Shown here one piece after another: positions 34,403 to 43,512 of a stretch of 64,000 nt of DNA (position 1 is the stretch's first letter; each line of letters starts with the position of its first letter). The stretch comes from Oscillospiraceae bacterium (GTDB lineage Bacteria; Bacillota; Clostridia; Oscillospirales; Ruminococcaceae). The notes under the pieces were generated by a model. It saw only the letters and a program-made list of their open reading frames with translations. It was not told the origin of the DNA and did not search any database. The position numbers were made by a program, and so were the translations under genes. The stretch covers positions 1-64,000 of the forward strand of contig JAAVID010000053.1 of NCBI GenBank assembly GCA_014799395.1, written 5' to 3'.

Positions 34403-34999
34403 ATGTCAATACGCGATGAACAAAAGGAACAGCGCCGACAGCTTATAATCGACAAGGCGATAGAGCTTTTCGCCAAGCGCGGCTACGCCGACACGAAGAT
34501 CGGCGACATCGCCAAGGCGGCGGATATGAGCGTGGGGTTGATGTTCCATTATTTCGAGTCCAAGGAAAAACTGTTCGAGGAACTGGTGCGCTACGGCGCG
34601 CAGGCGGCGGACAACACTCCGCGCGAGATGAACTTCGAGAACCCGCTGGACTATTTCGAGGGCTTTCTGAAAACGCTTTTTCGGTACGCGAAGGAACAGC
34701 CGCGGATAATGTATATGTTCGTGATAATGGGCAGGATACAGAGCGGCGAGGGTATCCCCGGGCATATTCTCGAGATAGCGCGGAGCGCGGATCAGATAAG
34801 CCAGTCGGCGGAGATAATCGAGGCGGGGCAGCAGTACGGCTACTTCCGCGAGGGCGACCCGTATCTGCTGGCGTTCACGTTCTGGTGCGGCGTTCAGGGG
34901 GTAATGGAGCAGTTGGCAGTTCACCCCGAAATGCTCGAAAACGGCATGCTGCCCGAGACCGATTGGATAATCGATATTATAAGGGGGAAAAAGCAATGA
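34403..34999 (+). CDS. TetR-family transcriptional regulator
   Basis: 198-residue DNA-binding repressor. The N-terminal helix-turn-helix (IDKAIELFAKRGYADTKIGDIAKAADMSVGLMFHYFESKEKLFEELV) is standard; the C-terminal ligand domain is unassigned. GAGGAGG precedes ATG 34403. Its stop overlaps the start of the ABC ATPase gene (ATGA), so regulator and transporter form one operon, probably induced by a transported compound. The tandem palindromes in the promoter are its likely operators. Confidence 0.92.
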   Translation: MSIRDEQKEQRRQLIIDKAIELFAKRGYADTKIGDIAKAADMSVGLMFHYFESKEKLFEELVRYGAQAADNTPREMNFENPLDYFEGFLKTLFRYAKEQPRIMYMFVIMGRIQSGEGIPGHILEIARSADQISQSAEIIEAGQQYGYFREGDPYLLAFTFWCGVQGVMEQLAVHPEMLENGMLPETDWIIDIIRGKKQ

Positions 35000-35688
35000 T
35001 AAAAGCAGAAAATATCCGCAAATCCTACGGTTTATCGGATAACGGAACGGAGGTCTTAAAGGGCGTTTCGCTCGAGGTCGGAGACGGCGATACTACCGTT
35101 ATACTCGGCGCTTCGGGCTCGGGCAAGTCGACCCTGCTGAACGTCGTTTCGGGATTGGAGCGACCCGACAGCGGAAGCGTTTTATATGACGGCGAGGACA
35201 TCTTGGGGTTCTCCGACGACAAGCTGACGGCGTTTCGAAAGCGGAAGATAGGCTTTATTTTTCAGCAGTATTATCTGCTGCCGAATCTCACCGTCGACAG
35301 AAACGTAAAAATGGGCGCGGAGCTTGCGGGGAACAAAAATTACGCCGAAATTATTGACGCGCTCGGGCTTTCGGAGAAGAAAAACAAATTCCCTTACGAG
35401 CTCAGCGGCGGCGAGCAGCAGAGAGTTTCCGCGGCAAGGGCGCTCGCGAAAAAGCCGGAGGTCCTGTTTCTCGACGAGCCGACGGGAGCGCTCGACGAGG
35501 AGACGGGGCGTTCCGTTCTCGATTATATTTATAAATTACAGAACGAGCTGAAATTCACGATAATAATGGTAACGCACAACGCGAATATCGCCGAAACGGT
35601 ACAAAACGTGATAAAAATGAACAGCGGCAGAATTATTGGGCAATACCGCAACGAAACGCGGAAAACCGCGTATGAGATAGGGTGGTAA
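34996..35688 (+). CDS. ABC ATPase of the MacB/LolD type
   Basis: 230-residue ATP-binding subunit. Walker A GASGSGKST, Gln-loop FIFQQYYLLPNLT, signature LSGGEQQRVSAARAL and Walker B VLFLDEPTGALD are all present, with the H-loop in MVTHN. The track starts 37 codons early, inside tetR; ATG 34996 overlaps the tetR stop. Its partner is the FtsX-like permease two bases downstream. This class usually exports peptides, lipids or drugs. Confidence 0.93.
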   Translation: MIKAENIRKSYGLSDNGTEVLKGVSLEVGDGDTTVILGASGSGKSTLLNVVSGLERPDSGSVLYDGEDILGFSDDKLTAFRKRKIGFIFQQYYLLPNLTVDRNVKMGAELAGNKNYAEIIDALGLSEKKNKFPYELSGGEQQRVSAARALAKKPEVLFLDEPTGALDEETGRSVLDYIYKLQNELKFTIIMVTHNANIAETVQNVIKMNSGRIIGQYRNETRKTAYEIGW

Positions 35689-35689
35689 T

Positions 35690-36829
35690 ATGGTTATAGG
35701 GATAAAGGACGTTTTCAAGCTGAGCGGGATAATTATGATCTCCGCGTGCGCGGTGTTTGTCTGCGCGCTGTTTTTGAACTACAATATCGACCTTCAAGGC
35801 ATTGAGCCGATGATAACCGAACAGGCGCGCCCGCTTTTTGACGCGCTCGCCGCAACGGGAAAGGTCGTAAGCGCGGTGAGCGGCGGTTGTCTGCTGCTGA
35901 CCTCGGTGGTTATGCTGGCGTTTTACATAAAGCACTACATAGATTCCCACCGCAGACAGCTCGGCATTTTAAAGGCGCTCGGCTATTCAAATTTAAGAAT
36001 ATCGCGCGGCTTCCGGGTTTTCGGGCTGAGCGTGCTTTTCGGCACGGCGGCGGGCTTTTCGGCGGCACATTTGGTCATGCCGAAATTCTATTCCGTACAG
36101 AACGAGGACAAATTTCTTCCGTCGTTCGAGCCGAGCTTTCATTTTGAGTTATTGATCTTTCTCGTTATTCTTCCGACCGCCGTATTCGCGCTGCTGTCGG
36201 TGCTTTACGGTCTGCTGAAAATGAAAACGCCGGTTATCGAGCTGCTCAAAGGAAAATCGAGCGGTAAGATCAAGGGCGTAAAAACAAACGGTGATCTTCC
36301 GTTTCTCAAGGAGCTTCGGAAGATCACCGTGAAAAGCCGAAAGTCGCTTGTGTTTTTTATGGCGTTCGCTTCGTTCTGCTATTCGGCAATGGTTCAGATG
36401 TCGTTCGGCATGGGCGGGCTTGCAAGCGATATGATGTCGCTTATGACCCTGATGATAGGCTTAGTACTCGCGTTTACAACGCTGTTTATCGCGGTGACGA
36501 CGGTAGTGAAAACAAACGCGGTGACCGTTTCGATAATGCGCGTTTTCGGATATTCGAGCCGGGAATGCTCCTCGGCGGTGCTGAGCGGCTATCGTTTCGC
36601 GGCGCTTGTCGGGTTCGCGGTCGGCACGGCGTATCAGTATTTCCTGCTGAGAATAGCCGTGGATATTTTGTTTAAGGACGTTGAGAAAGTACCCGAATTT
36701 GATTTTAACTTCAAAGCGCTTATTATCGCGGCGGTATCGTTCGCCGTGATTTATGAAACGGTTATGTATTTCTTTTCGCGGAAGATAGGCAGAATGTCCG
36801 TCAAAGAAGTAGTTATGGAGCGGGAATAA
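35690..36829 (+). CDS. FtsX-like ABC permease
   Basis: 379-residue membrane protein with two FtsX-type repeats: HYIDSHRRQLGILKALGYS after the second helix and VVKTNAVTVSIMRVFGYSS in the second half. About eight helices; the large extracytoplasmic domain of MacB is missing and the region between the first helices is short (about 40 residues). It is therefore a reduced, mechanotransmission-type permease. Starts one base after the ATPase stop. Confidence 0.85.
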   Translation: MVIGIKDVFKLSGIIMISACAVFVCALFLNYNIDLQGIEPMITEQARPLFDALAATGKVVSAVSGGCLLLTSVVMLAFYIKHYIDSHRRQLGILKALGYSNLRISRGFRVFGLSVLFGTAAGFSAAHLVMPKFYSVQNEDKFLPSFEPSFHFELLIFLVILPTAVFALLSVLYGLLKMKTPVIELLKGKSSGKIKGVKTNGDLPFLKELRKITVKSRKSLVFFMAFASFCYSAMVQMSFGMGGLASDMMSLMTLMIGLVLAFTTLFIAVTTVVKTNAVTVSIMRVFGYSSRECSSAVLSGYRFAALVGFAVGTAYQYFLLRIAVDILFKDVEKVPEFDFNFKALIIAAVSFAVIYETVMYFFSRKIGRMSVKEVVMERE

Positions 36830-36871
36830 TATAGCTGTTAAGGCGTTTTCTCCGATAAATTTTTTATATAC

Positions 36872-36900
36872 TGGACAAAAGGAAAATTTTGTGTTATAAT
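36872..36900 (+). promoter_or_regulatory. Sigma-A promoter of the DUF362 gene
   Basis: TGGACA (36872-36877), 17 bases, TATAAT (36895-36900). Confidence 0.8.
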
Positions 36901-36927
36901 AAATAAAAAAACAAGGAGGAAACGATC

Positions 36928-37929
36928 ATGTCAAACAAACCTGTCGCGGGAACGGGCGGCGAGCGCTATGTTCCCTATTCCGAGCGCACGGGAGAGCAGT
37001 CGCTCGTTTATTTCACGCGCGACCTTTCGGCGGAGGGCTTGCGCAAGGCGTTCGCTAAGGTGAACCAAAATATCACGGGCAAGGTGAGCATAAAGCTCCA
37101 TACGGGCGAGCCTCACGGTCCGAATATCATTCCGCGCCCGTGGGTGGAAGCGCTGGTCAAAAACGACCTGCCCGATGCTTCTATAATCGAGACCAACACC
37201 TATTACGAGGGCGGCCGCTACACCACCGAGGAGCACCGTAAAACGCTCGAGGTCAACGGCTGGACGTTCTGCCCCGTCGACATTACCGACGCGGACGGCA
37301 CCGCACCGCTCCCCGTAAAGGGCGGCAAGTGGTTCACCGAGATGATGATGGGCAAGAATATCCTCAACTACGATTCGCTGTTTGTTTTAACGCATTTCAA
37401 GGGTCACGCGATGGGCGGCTTCGGCGGCTCGGCGAAGAACATCGGCATAGGCTGCGCGGACGGCAGGATAGGCAAGGGAATGATCCACACCGCCGAGGGC
37501 TCGGACGACCTCTGGTCTATCGCCGAGGAGGAGCTTATGGAGCGCATGATGGAGAGCGCAAAGGCGGTAGTCGACCATTTCGGTAAAAACATCAGTTTTG
37601 TAAACGTACTGCGCAATATGTCCGTTTCCTGCGACTGCGAGGGCGTTGCGGCGGCTCCCGTTGTCACTCCGAATATCGGAATACTCGCTTCGCTTGACAT
37701 TCTCGCGGTCGACCAGGCTTCCGTCGATCTTGTGTACGCGCTTAACGAAAACGACCGTCACGCGCTCTCCGAGCGTATAGAGAGCCGTCACGGTTTCCGT
37801 CAGCTCACTTATATGAAAGAGCTCGGTATGGGCAACGACAAGTACCGCCTTATCGACCTCGACAACGGCGAAAAGGAGATCACCGCCGCCGACGCGGTAC
37901 GGGGCGTCGTGCCTTTTAAAGCGGAATAA
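36928..37929 (+). CDS. DUF362 domain protein
   Basis: 333-residue soluble protein of the DUF362 family, recognised by VSIKLHTGEP, the segment SLFVLTHFKGHAMGGFGGSAKNIGIGC and the conserved DILAVDQASVDL. Many relatives carry a C-terminal ferredoxin domain and are linked to redox or iron-sulfur functions; this one has only scattered Cys (for example VSCDCEG) and no ferredoxin motif. AAGGAGG precedes ATG 36928. Exact role is unknown. A terminator-like hairpin follows. Confidence 0.85.
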   Translation: MSNKPVAGTGGERYVPYSERTGEQSLVYFTRDLSAEGLRKAFAKVNQNITGKVSIKLHTGEPHGPNIIPRPWVEALVKNDLPDASIIETNTYYEGGRYTTEEHRKTLEVNGWTFCPVDITDADGTAPLPVKGGKWFTEMMMGKNILNYDSLFVLTHFKGHAMGGFGGSAKNIGIGCADGRIGKGMIHTAEGSDDLWSIAEEELMERMMESAKAVVDHFGKNISFVNVLRNMSVSCDCEGVAAAPVVTPNIGILASLDILAVDQASVDLVYALNENDRHALSERIESRHGFRQLTYMKELGMGNDKYRLIDLDNGEKEITAADAVRGVVPFKAE

Positions 37930-37932
37930 GAG

Positions 37933-37974
37933 AAATTGCGGGAACTCCTCAAGAAGTTTCCGCAATTTATTTGC
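37933..37974 (+). terminator. Terminator-like hairpin after the DUF362 gene
   Basis: AAATTGCGGGAACT (37933-37946) pairs with AGTTTCCGCAATTT (37955-37968), followed by ATTTGCTTT. Confidence 0.65.
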
Positions 37975-37991
37975 TTTCCCGAAAAATTTTT

Positions 37992-38020
37992 TGTAACGTT
38001 TTGTGATCCGCGGGGTCATA
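37992..38020 (+). promoter_or_regulatory. Probable ECF-dependent promoter
   Basis: TGTAAC (37992-37997), 17 bases, GTCATA (38015-38020). The same TTGTAACG motif with the same spacing precedes the second ECF gene at 47215, which supports autoregulation by related sigma factors. Confidence 0.5.
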
Positions 38021-38045
38021 TAGTTAAAAGCAGGGAGGTGTTTGC

Positions 38046-38519
38046 GTGGAGGGCTTTGAACGGATATATTCCGAGTATTACGACGCGGTGTTTGAATATG
38101 TGCTGTCGCTTTGCCGCGACGAGTGCTGGGCGGAGGAGATAGTGCAGGAGGCGTTCTTCAAGGCGCTGAAGAGCATTGACGGCTTCCGCGGCGACTGCAA
38201 GCTGAGCTCATGGCTGTGTCAGATAGCGAAGAATACGTTCCTCACGCAGGCAAAACGCCGAAAACGCATTGTCGACTATCCGCTCGAGACCGTTCCCGCC
38301 GAGGGCTCGTTCGAGCAGAAGCTGGTCGACAAGGAAACGGCGCTCGCCATACACCGACTGCTTCACGCGCTTGACGAGCCGTACAAGGAGGTTTTTCACA
38401 TGCGGACGTTCGCCGAGTTGTCGTTCAAGGAAATAGCCGATATATTCGGAAAGACCGAAAGCTGGGCGCGCGTGACCTATCACAGAGCAAGAGCAAAGAT
38501 CAGGGAGGGATTGAAATGA
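38046..38519 (+). CDS. ECF sigma factor
   Basis: 157-residue extracytoplasmic-function sigma factor. Region 2 is YDAVFEYVLSLCRDECWAEEIVQEAFFKAL and region 4 is LDEPYKEVFHMRTFAELSFKEIADIFGKTESWARVTYHRAR. The start is a GTG at 38046 with GGGAGG seven bases upstream. It overlaps the anti-sigma gene by four bases (ATGA) and resembles the factor at 47266, including the ESWARVT/ENWARVT recognition helix, so the two may share target promoters. Confidence 0.92.
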   Translation: MEGFERIYSEYYDAVFEYVLSLCRDECWAEEIVQEAFFKALKSIDGFRGDCKLSSWLCQIAKNTFLTQAKRRKRIVDYPLETVPAEGSFEQKLVDKETALAIHRLLHALDEPYKEVFHMRTFAELSFKEIADIFGKTESWARVTYHRARAKIREGLK

Positions 38520-39208
38520 AGTATCAATGCGGAATAATACGCGATCTTATGCCGCTGTATCACGACAACGTATGCAGTGAGGAGAGCCGCGGAGCGGTAG
38601 ACGAGCACTTGTCCGAGTGCAGTGAATGTGCCGAATATTACGGAAATCTGTCCGATAGCCGGACGGAGCTTGTTATTCCCGAGCGCGAGCAGCAGAAAGC
38701 CGCCTCGTTCAAGGCGGTGAGCCGCCGTTTCAGACACGGCAGGGAGATTGCGGTCATGTTGGCGGTCGCTTTGGCGGCGGTCGTTTTCGTCGGCGCGATA
38801 ATCATCACGGTAGCTATAATGAGCCGCACAATGCAGACGGTGAAGTACGAGGACGAAAACATTACCGTCACAAAACAGCAAAACGGCGATCTGGTATGCA
38901 GACTCAACGACACGGGCTGGAACAGTTACCATATAAAGAACGTACACGTCAACAGCGGCGGGGACGAAAAGCTGTACTCGTTTGTCCGCGCGGACGTGAG
39001 CGTGTGGGGAGCGCTGATTGCGAAAAAAGGCACATTCTCCGAGTTTACGGTCGCTTACGGGAGTGGCAGCGGATACGAGGGCGCGTGTACCGCCGATTAT
39101 ATTGACCGCGTGTACTACTACACGGGAGATATGCACGGTATAGAAACGCTCCCGCCCGAGGAGCTTGCCGAGGTCATAGAGAATTCGGTGCTGCTCTGGG
39201 AAAAGTAA
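38516..39208 (+). CDS. Anti-sigma factor with zinc-finger N-terminus
   Basis: 230-residue bitopic membrane protein. The cytoplasmic N-terminus has the zf-HC2 pattern HLSECSEC with an upstream Cys (MKYQCGIIRDLMPLYHDNVC), one helix lies at about residues 77-100 (VMLAVALAAVVFVGAIIITVAI), and about 130 residues are extracytoplasmic. It should hold the neighbouring ECF factor at the membrane until a signal releases it. The outer domain is not a family I recognise. Confidence 0.88.
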   Translation: MKYQCGIIRDLMPLYHDNVCSEESRGAVDEHLSECSECAEYYGNLSDSRTELVIPEREQQKAASFKAVSRRFRHGREIAVMLAVALAAVVFVGAIIITVAIMSRTMQTVKYEDENITVTKQQNGDLVCRLNDTGWNSYHIKNVHVNSGGDEKLYSFVRADVSVWGALIAKKGTFSEFTVAYGSGSGYEGACTADYIDRVYYYTGDMHGIETLPPEELAEVIENSVLLWEK

Positions 39209-39216
39209 AAAACGAC

Positions 39217-39252
39217 AAAACCGCTGAAGATGCCGTCTTTAGCGGTTTTTTA
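39217..39252 (+). terminator. Rho-independent terminator of the ECF pair
   Basis: AAAACCGCT (39217-39225) pairs with AGCGGTTTT (39241-39249), then TTT. Confidence 0.8.
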
Positions 39253-39283
39253 CCGATTTCGCTCAAAATACATTTTAAACCGC

Positions 39284-39312
39284 TTGCAAAATTTTCCGAT
39301 ATGTGTTATACT
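39284..39312 (+). promoter_or_regulatory. Sigma-A promoter of the der operon
   Basis: TTGCAA (39284-39289), 17 bases, TATACT (39307-39312); a second TATAAT overlaps just downstream. Confidence 0.65.
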
Positions 39313-39354
39313 ATAATATGAGTAATTATGCACGGTAAAAGAAAGGAATTTAAA

Positions 39355-40671
39355 ATGCAGTTAGTAGCGATCGTGGGACGCCCGAATGTGGGAAAATCCA
39401 CGCTTTTCAATAAGTTAGTCGGCAAGCGCTTGTCTATCGTAGACGATACTCCGGGCGTTACCCGAGACAGAATTTACAGCCGCTGCGAGTGGCTGAACCG
39501 CGAGTTTATGCTGATCGACACGGGCGGTATCGAGCCCAAGACGGACGACGTTATCCTCGCGCAGATGAGGGAGCAGGCGCTGCTCGCTATCGAGTCGGCG
39601 GACTGTATCATCTTTGTGACCGACCTTACAACGGGCGTTACCGCGAACGATTCCGACGTTGCGGCAATGCTCACCAAGAGCGGCAAGCCCGTAGTTCTCG
39701 CCGTCAACAAGGACGATAATATCGGCGAGCCGCCGCCCGAGTTCTACGAGTTCTACAATCTCGGTCTGGGCGATCCAATTGCGGTATCGGCGGTGCACGG
39801 TCACGGCACGGGAGACCTTCTTGACGCGGTGTTTGAGCTTATGCCGCCCGAGGAAGCCGAGCCCGAGGACGAGAACGCCATAAAGGTAGCCGTTATCGGA
39901 AAGCCGAACGTTGGAAAATCGTCGCTCGTCAATCTGATAACGGGCGAGGAGCGCTCCATAGTCTCCGATATCGCGGGCACGACCCGCGACGCGGTGGACA
40001 GCGAGGTAGTGCGCGGCGAGGATAAGTACATCTTTATCGACACCGCGGGAATGCGCCGCAAAGCCAAGGTAACGGAGAATATCGAGCATTTCAGCGTTCT
40101 GCGCGCGCTTATGGCGGTGGACAGAGCGGACGTGTGCGTAGTTATGATAGACGCGACGGTCGGCTTCACCGAGCAGGACAGCAAGGTCGCGGGCTACGCT
40201 CACGACAAGGGCAAGGCTTGCGTTATCGCCGTCAATAAGTGGGACGCGGTCGAGGACAAAACGGACAAGACCATGTCCGAATTCACCAAGAAATTACAGA
40301 CGGACTTTTCGTTTATGAGCTACGCGCCTTTCGTTTTCATCTCGGCGAAAACGGGACAGCGGTTAGACAAGCTGTTCGAGCTGATAAAGCTGGTCCGCGA
40401 GCAGCATTCGCGCCGCATTTCCACGGGCGTTCTCAACGATATGCTGAGCTACGCGACCTCGCGCGTTCAGCCGCCCTCGGACAAGGGTAAGCGGCTCAAG
40501 CTCTATTATATGACCCAGGCGAGCACCAACCCGCCGAATTTCGTCGTGTTCTGCAATAACAAGGAGTTGTTCCATTATTCTTATCAGCGTTACATCGAAA
40601 ATCAGATACGCGAAACGTTCGGGCTTGACAAAACGCCGATAAAGCTGTCTATCCGTGAAAGAGGAGAATAA
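39355..40671 (+). CDS. der: Ribosome-assembly GTPase Der (EngA)
   Basis: Double-GTPase needed for maturation of the 50S ribosomal subunit. Two G domains are visible: GRPNVGKST with DTPG and VNKDD in the first, GKPNVGKSS with DTAG and VNKWD in the second, followed by the KH-like C-terminal domain ending in KTPIKLSIRERG. It has 438 residues from ATG 39355 (AAAGGAATTT upstream); the track starts nine codons early. Its TAATG stop overlaps the start of the next gene. Confidence 0.97.
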   Translation: MQLVAIVGRPNVGKSTLFNKLVGKRLSIVDDTPGVTRDRIYSRCEWLNREFMLIDTGGIEPKTDDVILAQMREQALLAIESADCIIFVTDLTTGVTANDSDVAAMLTKSGKPVVLAVNKDDNIGEPPPEFYEFYNLGLGDPIAVSAVHGHGTGDLLDAVFELMPPEEAEPEDENAIKVAVIGKPNVGKSSLVNLITGEERSIVSDIAGTTRDAVDSEVVRGEDKYIFIDTAGMRRKAKVTENIEHFSVLRALMAVDRADVCVVMIDATVGFTEQDSKVAGYAHDKGKACVIAVNKWDAVEDKTDKTMSEFTKKLQTDFSFMSYAPFVFISAKTGQRLDKLFELIKLVREQHSRRISTGVLNDMLSYATSRVQPPSDKGKRLKLYYMTQASTNPPNFVVFCNNKELFHYSYQRYIENQIRETFGLDKTPIKLSIRERGE

Positions 40672-41255
40672 TGGACAAATTCAAAAATTCAAAAGCGTTT
40701 GAGAAAATAATCAAGGACTTTCGGAAAACGTTCCGGCGCATTACGATATGCGACTGTATCTGCGCTGTGCTTGAGACCGTGGCGTTTCTGCTTTGCGGAG
40801 TGTTTACGAAAATGCCGTTAGCCGTTATCGCGGTTATTTGTACGGCGTTTTTCTGGGGGGTTGCGGCATGGTCGCTCAATATGTTCCTGCTGTCGGGCAA
40901 GAGGTTCGCGAAAAAGCTTGAGGATATGCCCGGGGACAAAGGGACGGAGCTGCTTTCCCAATATGAAAACGCTCATTCTCTCGGAAACCGTTGGTTTCTC
41001 GGGGAATATCTGCTCTTTTACCGCAATCGGCGCATTGAGCTTCTGCGGTACGATACGATACGCTCCGCCGAGCCCAAAGGCTTTAAAATGGTGCTGGAGC
41101 TTCTCGACGGAAAGATCGAACGGCTTCCGCTCGGACCGAACGAAAATCCCGCGTTTATAGTCGCGGCGCTCCGCAGCAAAAATCCGCAGATCAGCGTAAA
41201 GCTCAACGGAAAGATAATCGAAAAGATGGAAAATAGAAAGGACAGCGTGGAATGA
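40671..41255 (+). CDS. Membrane protein of unknown function between der and plsY
   Basis: 194 residues with two hydrophobic segments (AVLETVAFLLCGVFT and LAVIAVICTAFFWGVAAWSLNMFLL) and a soluble C-terminal half (YLLFYRNRRIELLRYDTI... ) that reads like a small beta-rich, PH-like domain. I do not recognise a family. It overlaps der by one base and plsY by four bases, so it is translationally coupled to both sides. Confidence 0.8.
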   Translation: MDKFKNSKAFEKIIKDFRKTFRRITICDCICAVLETVAFLLCGVFTKMPLAVIAVICTAFFWGVAAWSLNMFLLSGKRFAKKLEDMPGDKGTELLSQYENAHSLGNRWFLGEYLLFYRNRRIELLRYDTIRSAEPKGFKMVLELLDGKIERLPLGPNENPAFIVAALRSKNPQISVKLNGKIIEKMENRKDSVE

Positions 41256-41914
41256 TCTGGTTGTGTTACATTATAATGCTTGCCGTGCCGTATTTGCTCG
41301 CGGGGATAAACACCTCGATAATCGTAGCGAAGATAAAGACGGGCAAGGATATCCGCACTATGGGCAGCGGCAACGCGGGGCTTACGAATACCCTGCGCGT
41401 ACTCGGAAAGGGCGCGGCGGGGATAGTCCTCCTCGGCGACGTTTCAAAGTCGGCGATAGCGGTGCTTATCGTGCGGTTATCGTTTTTGTTCATCGGCAAT
41501 GTGAACACTATGGATCCCGCCTCAAATATGACGTGGGTGGAATTTATGGCGGTGTTTATGGCGATAGTCGGGCACTGTTTTCCGTTGTACTACGGCTTTA
41601 AGGGCGGCAAGGGAGTGCTTGCGGCTATCTCGGCGATTTTCGTGCTTGACTGGAGGATAGCTTGCATACTGCTCGGTATCTTCATAGTTCTTGTGGCGAT
41701 AACGAGATACGTCTCGCTCGGGAGCTGTATCGCCTCGTCCTGCTTCTGCATTGCCGCGCCGCTGTTCGGATATTTCGCCGACCACGACCCCGCGTTTATC
41801 GTAAACGCGATAATCGCGGCGTTCTGCGGAGGGCTTATCGTGTTCCGCCACCGCGCGAACATAAAGAGACTTATTGATCATAACGAGAAGAAACTCGGAG
41901 AAAAGTCGAAGTAA
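41252..41914 (+). CDS. plsY: Glycerol-3-phosphate acyltransferase PlsY
   Basis: Integral membrane enzyme that uses acyl phosphate to acylate glycerol 3-phosphate, the first step of phospholipid synthesis. Family motifs are GSGNAGLTNTLRVLG and the glycine-rich FKGGKGV. The 220 residues have about five helices. A charged tail (DHNEKKLGEKSK) is typical. gpsA, which makes its substrate, lies two genes downstream. Confidence 0.95.
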   Translation: MIWLCYIIMLAVPYLLAGINTSIIVAKIKTGKDIRTMGSGNAGLTNTLRVLGKGAAGIVLLGDVSKSAIAVLIVRLSFLFIGNVNTMDPASNMTWVEFMAVFMAIVGHCFPLYYGFKGGKGVLAAISAIFVLDWRIACILLGIFIVLVAITRYVSLGSCIASSCFCIAAPLFGYFADHDPAFIVNAIIAAFCGGLIVFRHRANIKRLIDHNEKKLGEKSK

Positions 41915-41927
41915 ACGGAGGAGAATT

Positions 41928-42479
41928 ATGGACAGACAGGAATGTATTTTATTATTTAACAGTATGCGCCCGAATTTTTTCGAGCGGGAATATATCCGCG
42001 CCATTCCCGAGGGAGTGGTATTCGACGAGATGATACTCGATCTCGCGGAATTTGACGCGGAAAAATACTCAAAACCTCTCGACAGCGCCGTTTCATTCGG
42101 TTTATATAACGGCAGCCTCGACGTGATAAGGAAAGTCGTTGAAAGGGTAGACGAGGATTGGGTGCAGTATTACAACGGAGAAGAGCGGATATATTGCGGC
42201 TATATAAACGGCGAGCCCGTGAGCTTCTGTCAGATAAGCGATATGGGCAGACATAATATAAACGGGCGTGAGATCAAGGTCGGAGGTCCCGGGTGCGTGG
42301 GAACTCTCCCCGAGTACCGCGACAGGGGTATAGGCTTGACAATGGTAAGTCACGCTACCCGGATACTCAAGGAAGACGGCTATGACCTTAGCTATATCCA
42401 TTACACATACGTTGCCGGCTGGTACGGCAAGCTCGGCTACAAAACCGTGCTGCAATGGGGCAGAAACGGTATAATTTGA
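41928..42479 (+). CDS. GNAT-family N-acetyltransferase
   Basis: 183-residue acetyl-CoA-dependent transferase of the GNAT fold. The acetyl-CoA loop is VGTLPEYRDRGIGLTMV, and the C-terminal part ends with YTYVAGWYGKLGYKTVL. Substrate is not predictable. ATG 41928 follows CGGAGGAG; the track starts 18 codons early inside plsY. It lies between two lipid-precursor genes. Confidence 0.85.
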   Translation: MDRQECILLFNSMRPNFFEREYIRAIPEGVVFDEMILDLAEFDAEKYSKPLDSAVSFGLYNGSLDVIRKVVERVDEDWVQYYNGEERIYCGYINGEPVSFCQISDMGRHNINGREIKVGGPGCVGTLPEYRDRGIGLTMVSHATRILKEDGYDLSYIHYTYVAGWYGKLGYKTVLQWGRNGII

Positions 42480-42507
42480 CCTAAGAACTTGTTATGGGGG
42501 TATTCAT

Positions 42508-43512
42508 ATGGCGAAGATCACTATTCTGGGCTGCGGCTACGGCACGGCTCTGGGAGTACTGTACAGCAAATACGGTCACGAGGTCACGACCTGGACGAAG
42601 TTCGAGGAGGAGGCGGAACAGCTCCGCACGCTCCGCGAACACAAACGCTTGCTTCCCGGGGTAATTCTGCCCGATAATTTGGGCGTTACCACCGACCCGA
42701 AATGCGTTTCGGGCGCGGATATAGTGGTGGTGTGCATACCGTCCGCGTTTTACCGCGAGGCTATACGCAATGTCAAGGAACACATCGACAAGCGCACGGT
42801 GATCGTCAACGCATCCAAGGGCTTGGAGGAGACGACGGGAAAGCGCCTGTCCGAGCTGCTTTGCGAGGAGCTTCCCGAGAACCCCGTCGCGGTCATTACG
42901 GGTCCCTGCCACGCGGAGGAGATCGCGCGCTTCGTTCCCACGACGGAGGTCTGCGCGGCTTACGATTCCGAGACCGCGAAATATATCCAGCACACGCTTT
43001 CCAGCGAGTGTTACAGAATTTACGTCAACGACGACGTTGCCGGCTGCGAGCTCGGGGGAGTGCTGAAAAACCCGATAGCGCTCGGCTGCGGCATTTCGCG
43101 CGGAATGGGCCTCGGCGACAACACCGTCGCGGCGCTTATGACCCGCGGAATGACCGAGATAACGCGTCTCGGCGTAGGTCTCGGCGCGAACTGGAAGACC
43201 TTTACGGGTATGGCGGGTATCGGAGACCTTATCGTTACCTGTACCTCCCAACATTCGCGTAACTACCGCGCTGGATTTCTTATCGGGCAGGGCACTCCCG
43301 CCGCCGAGGCGGTAAAGCAGGTCGGCACGGTCGAGGGCTATCTTAACGCGCGCACGGCGTTCCGTCTCGCAAAGGAGCATAATATCGACACGCCGATAAT
43401 CGAGCAGATAGTAAACGTCTGCTACAACGGCAGCGACCCGCGCAAGAGTATCAACGCGCTTATGACGCGCGAGAGCAAGCACGAACGGGAGGTGTTCTGG
43501 TTCGATGAGTAA
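42508..43512 (+). CDS. gpsA: Glycerol-3-phosphate dehydrogenase [NAD(P)+]
   Basis: Reduces dihydroxyacetone phosphate to sn-glycerol 3-phosphate for phospholipid synthesis; cytoplasmic. The Rossmann loop ITILGCGYGTALG at the N-terminus has GxGxxG-like GCGYGT, and the substrate and catalytic regions VLKNPIALGCG and GLGDNTVAALMTRGMTE are intact. The 334 residues are standard. Start at 42508 after GGGGG; overlaps the next gene by eight bases. Confidence 0.96.
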   Translation: MAKITILGCGYGTALGVLYSKYGHEVTTWTKFEEEAEQLRTLREHKRLLPGVILPDNLGVTTDPKCVSGADIVVVCIPSAFYREAIRNVKEHIDKRTVIVNASKGLEETTGKRLSELLCEELPENPVAVITGPCHAEEIARFVPTTEVCAAYDSETAKYIQHTLSSECYRIYVNDDVAGCELGGVLKNPIALGCGISRGMGLGDNTVAALMTRGMTEITRLGVGLGANWKTFTGMAGIGDLIVTCTSQHSRNYRAGFLIGQGTPAAEAVKQVGTVEGYLNARTAFRLAKEHNIDTPIIEQIVNVCYNGSDPRKSINALMTRESKHEREVFWFDE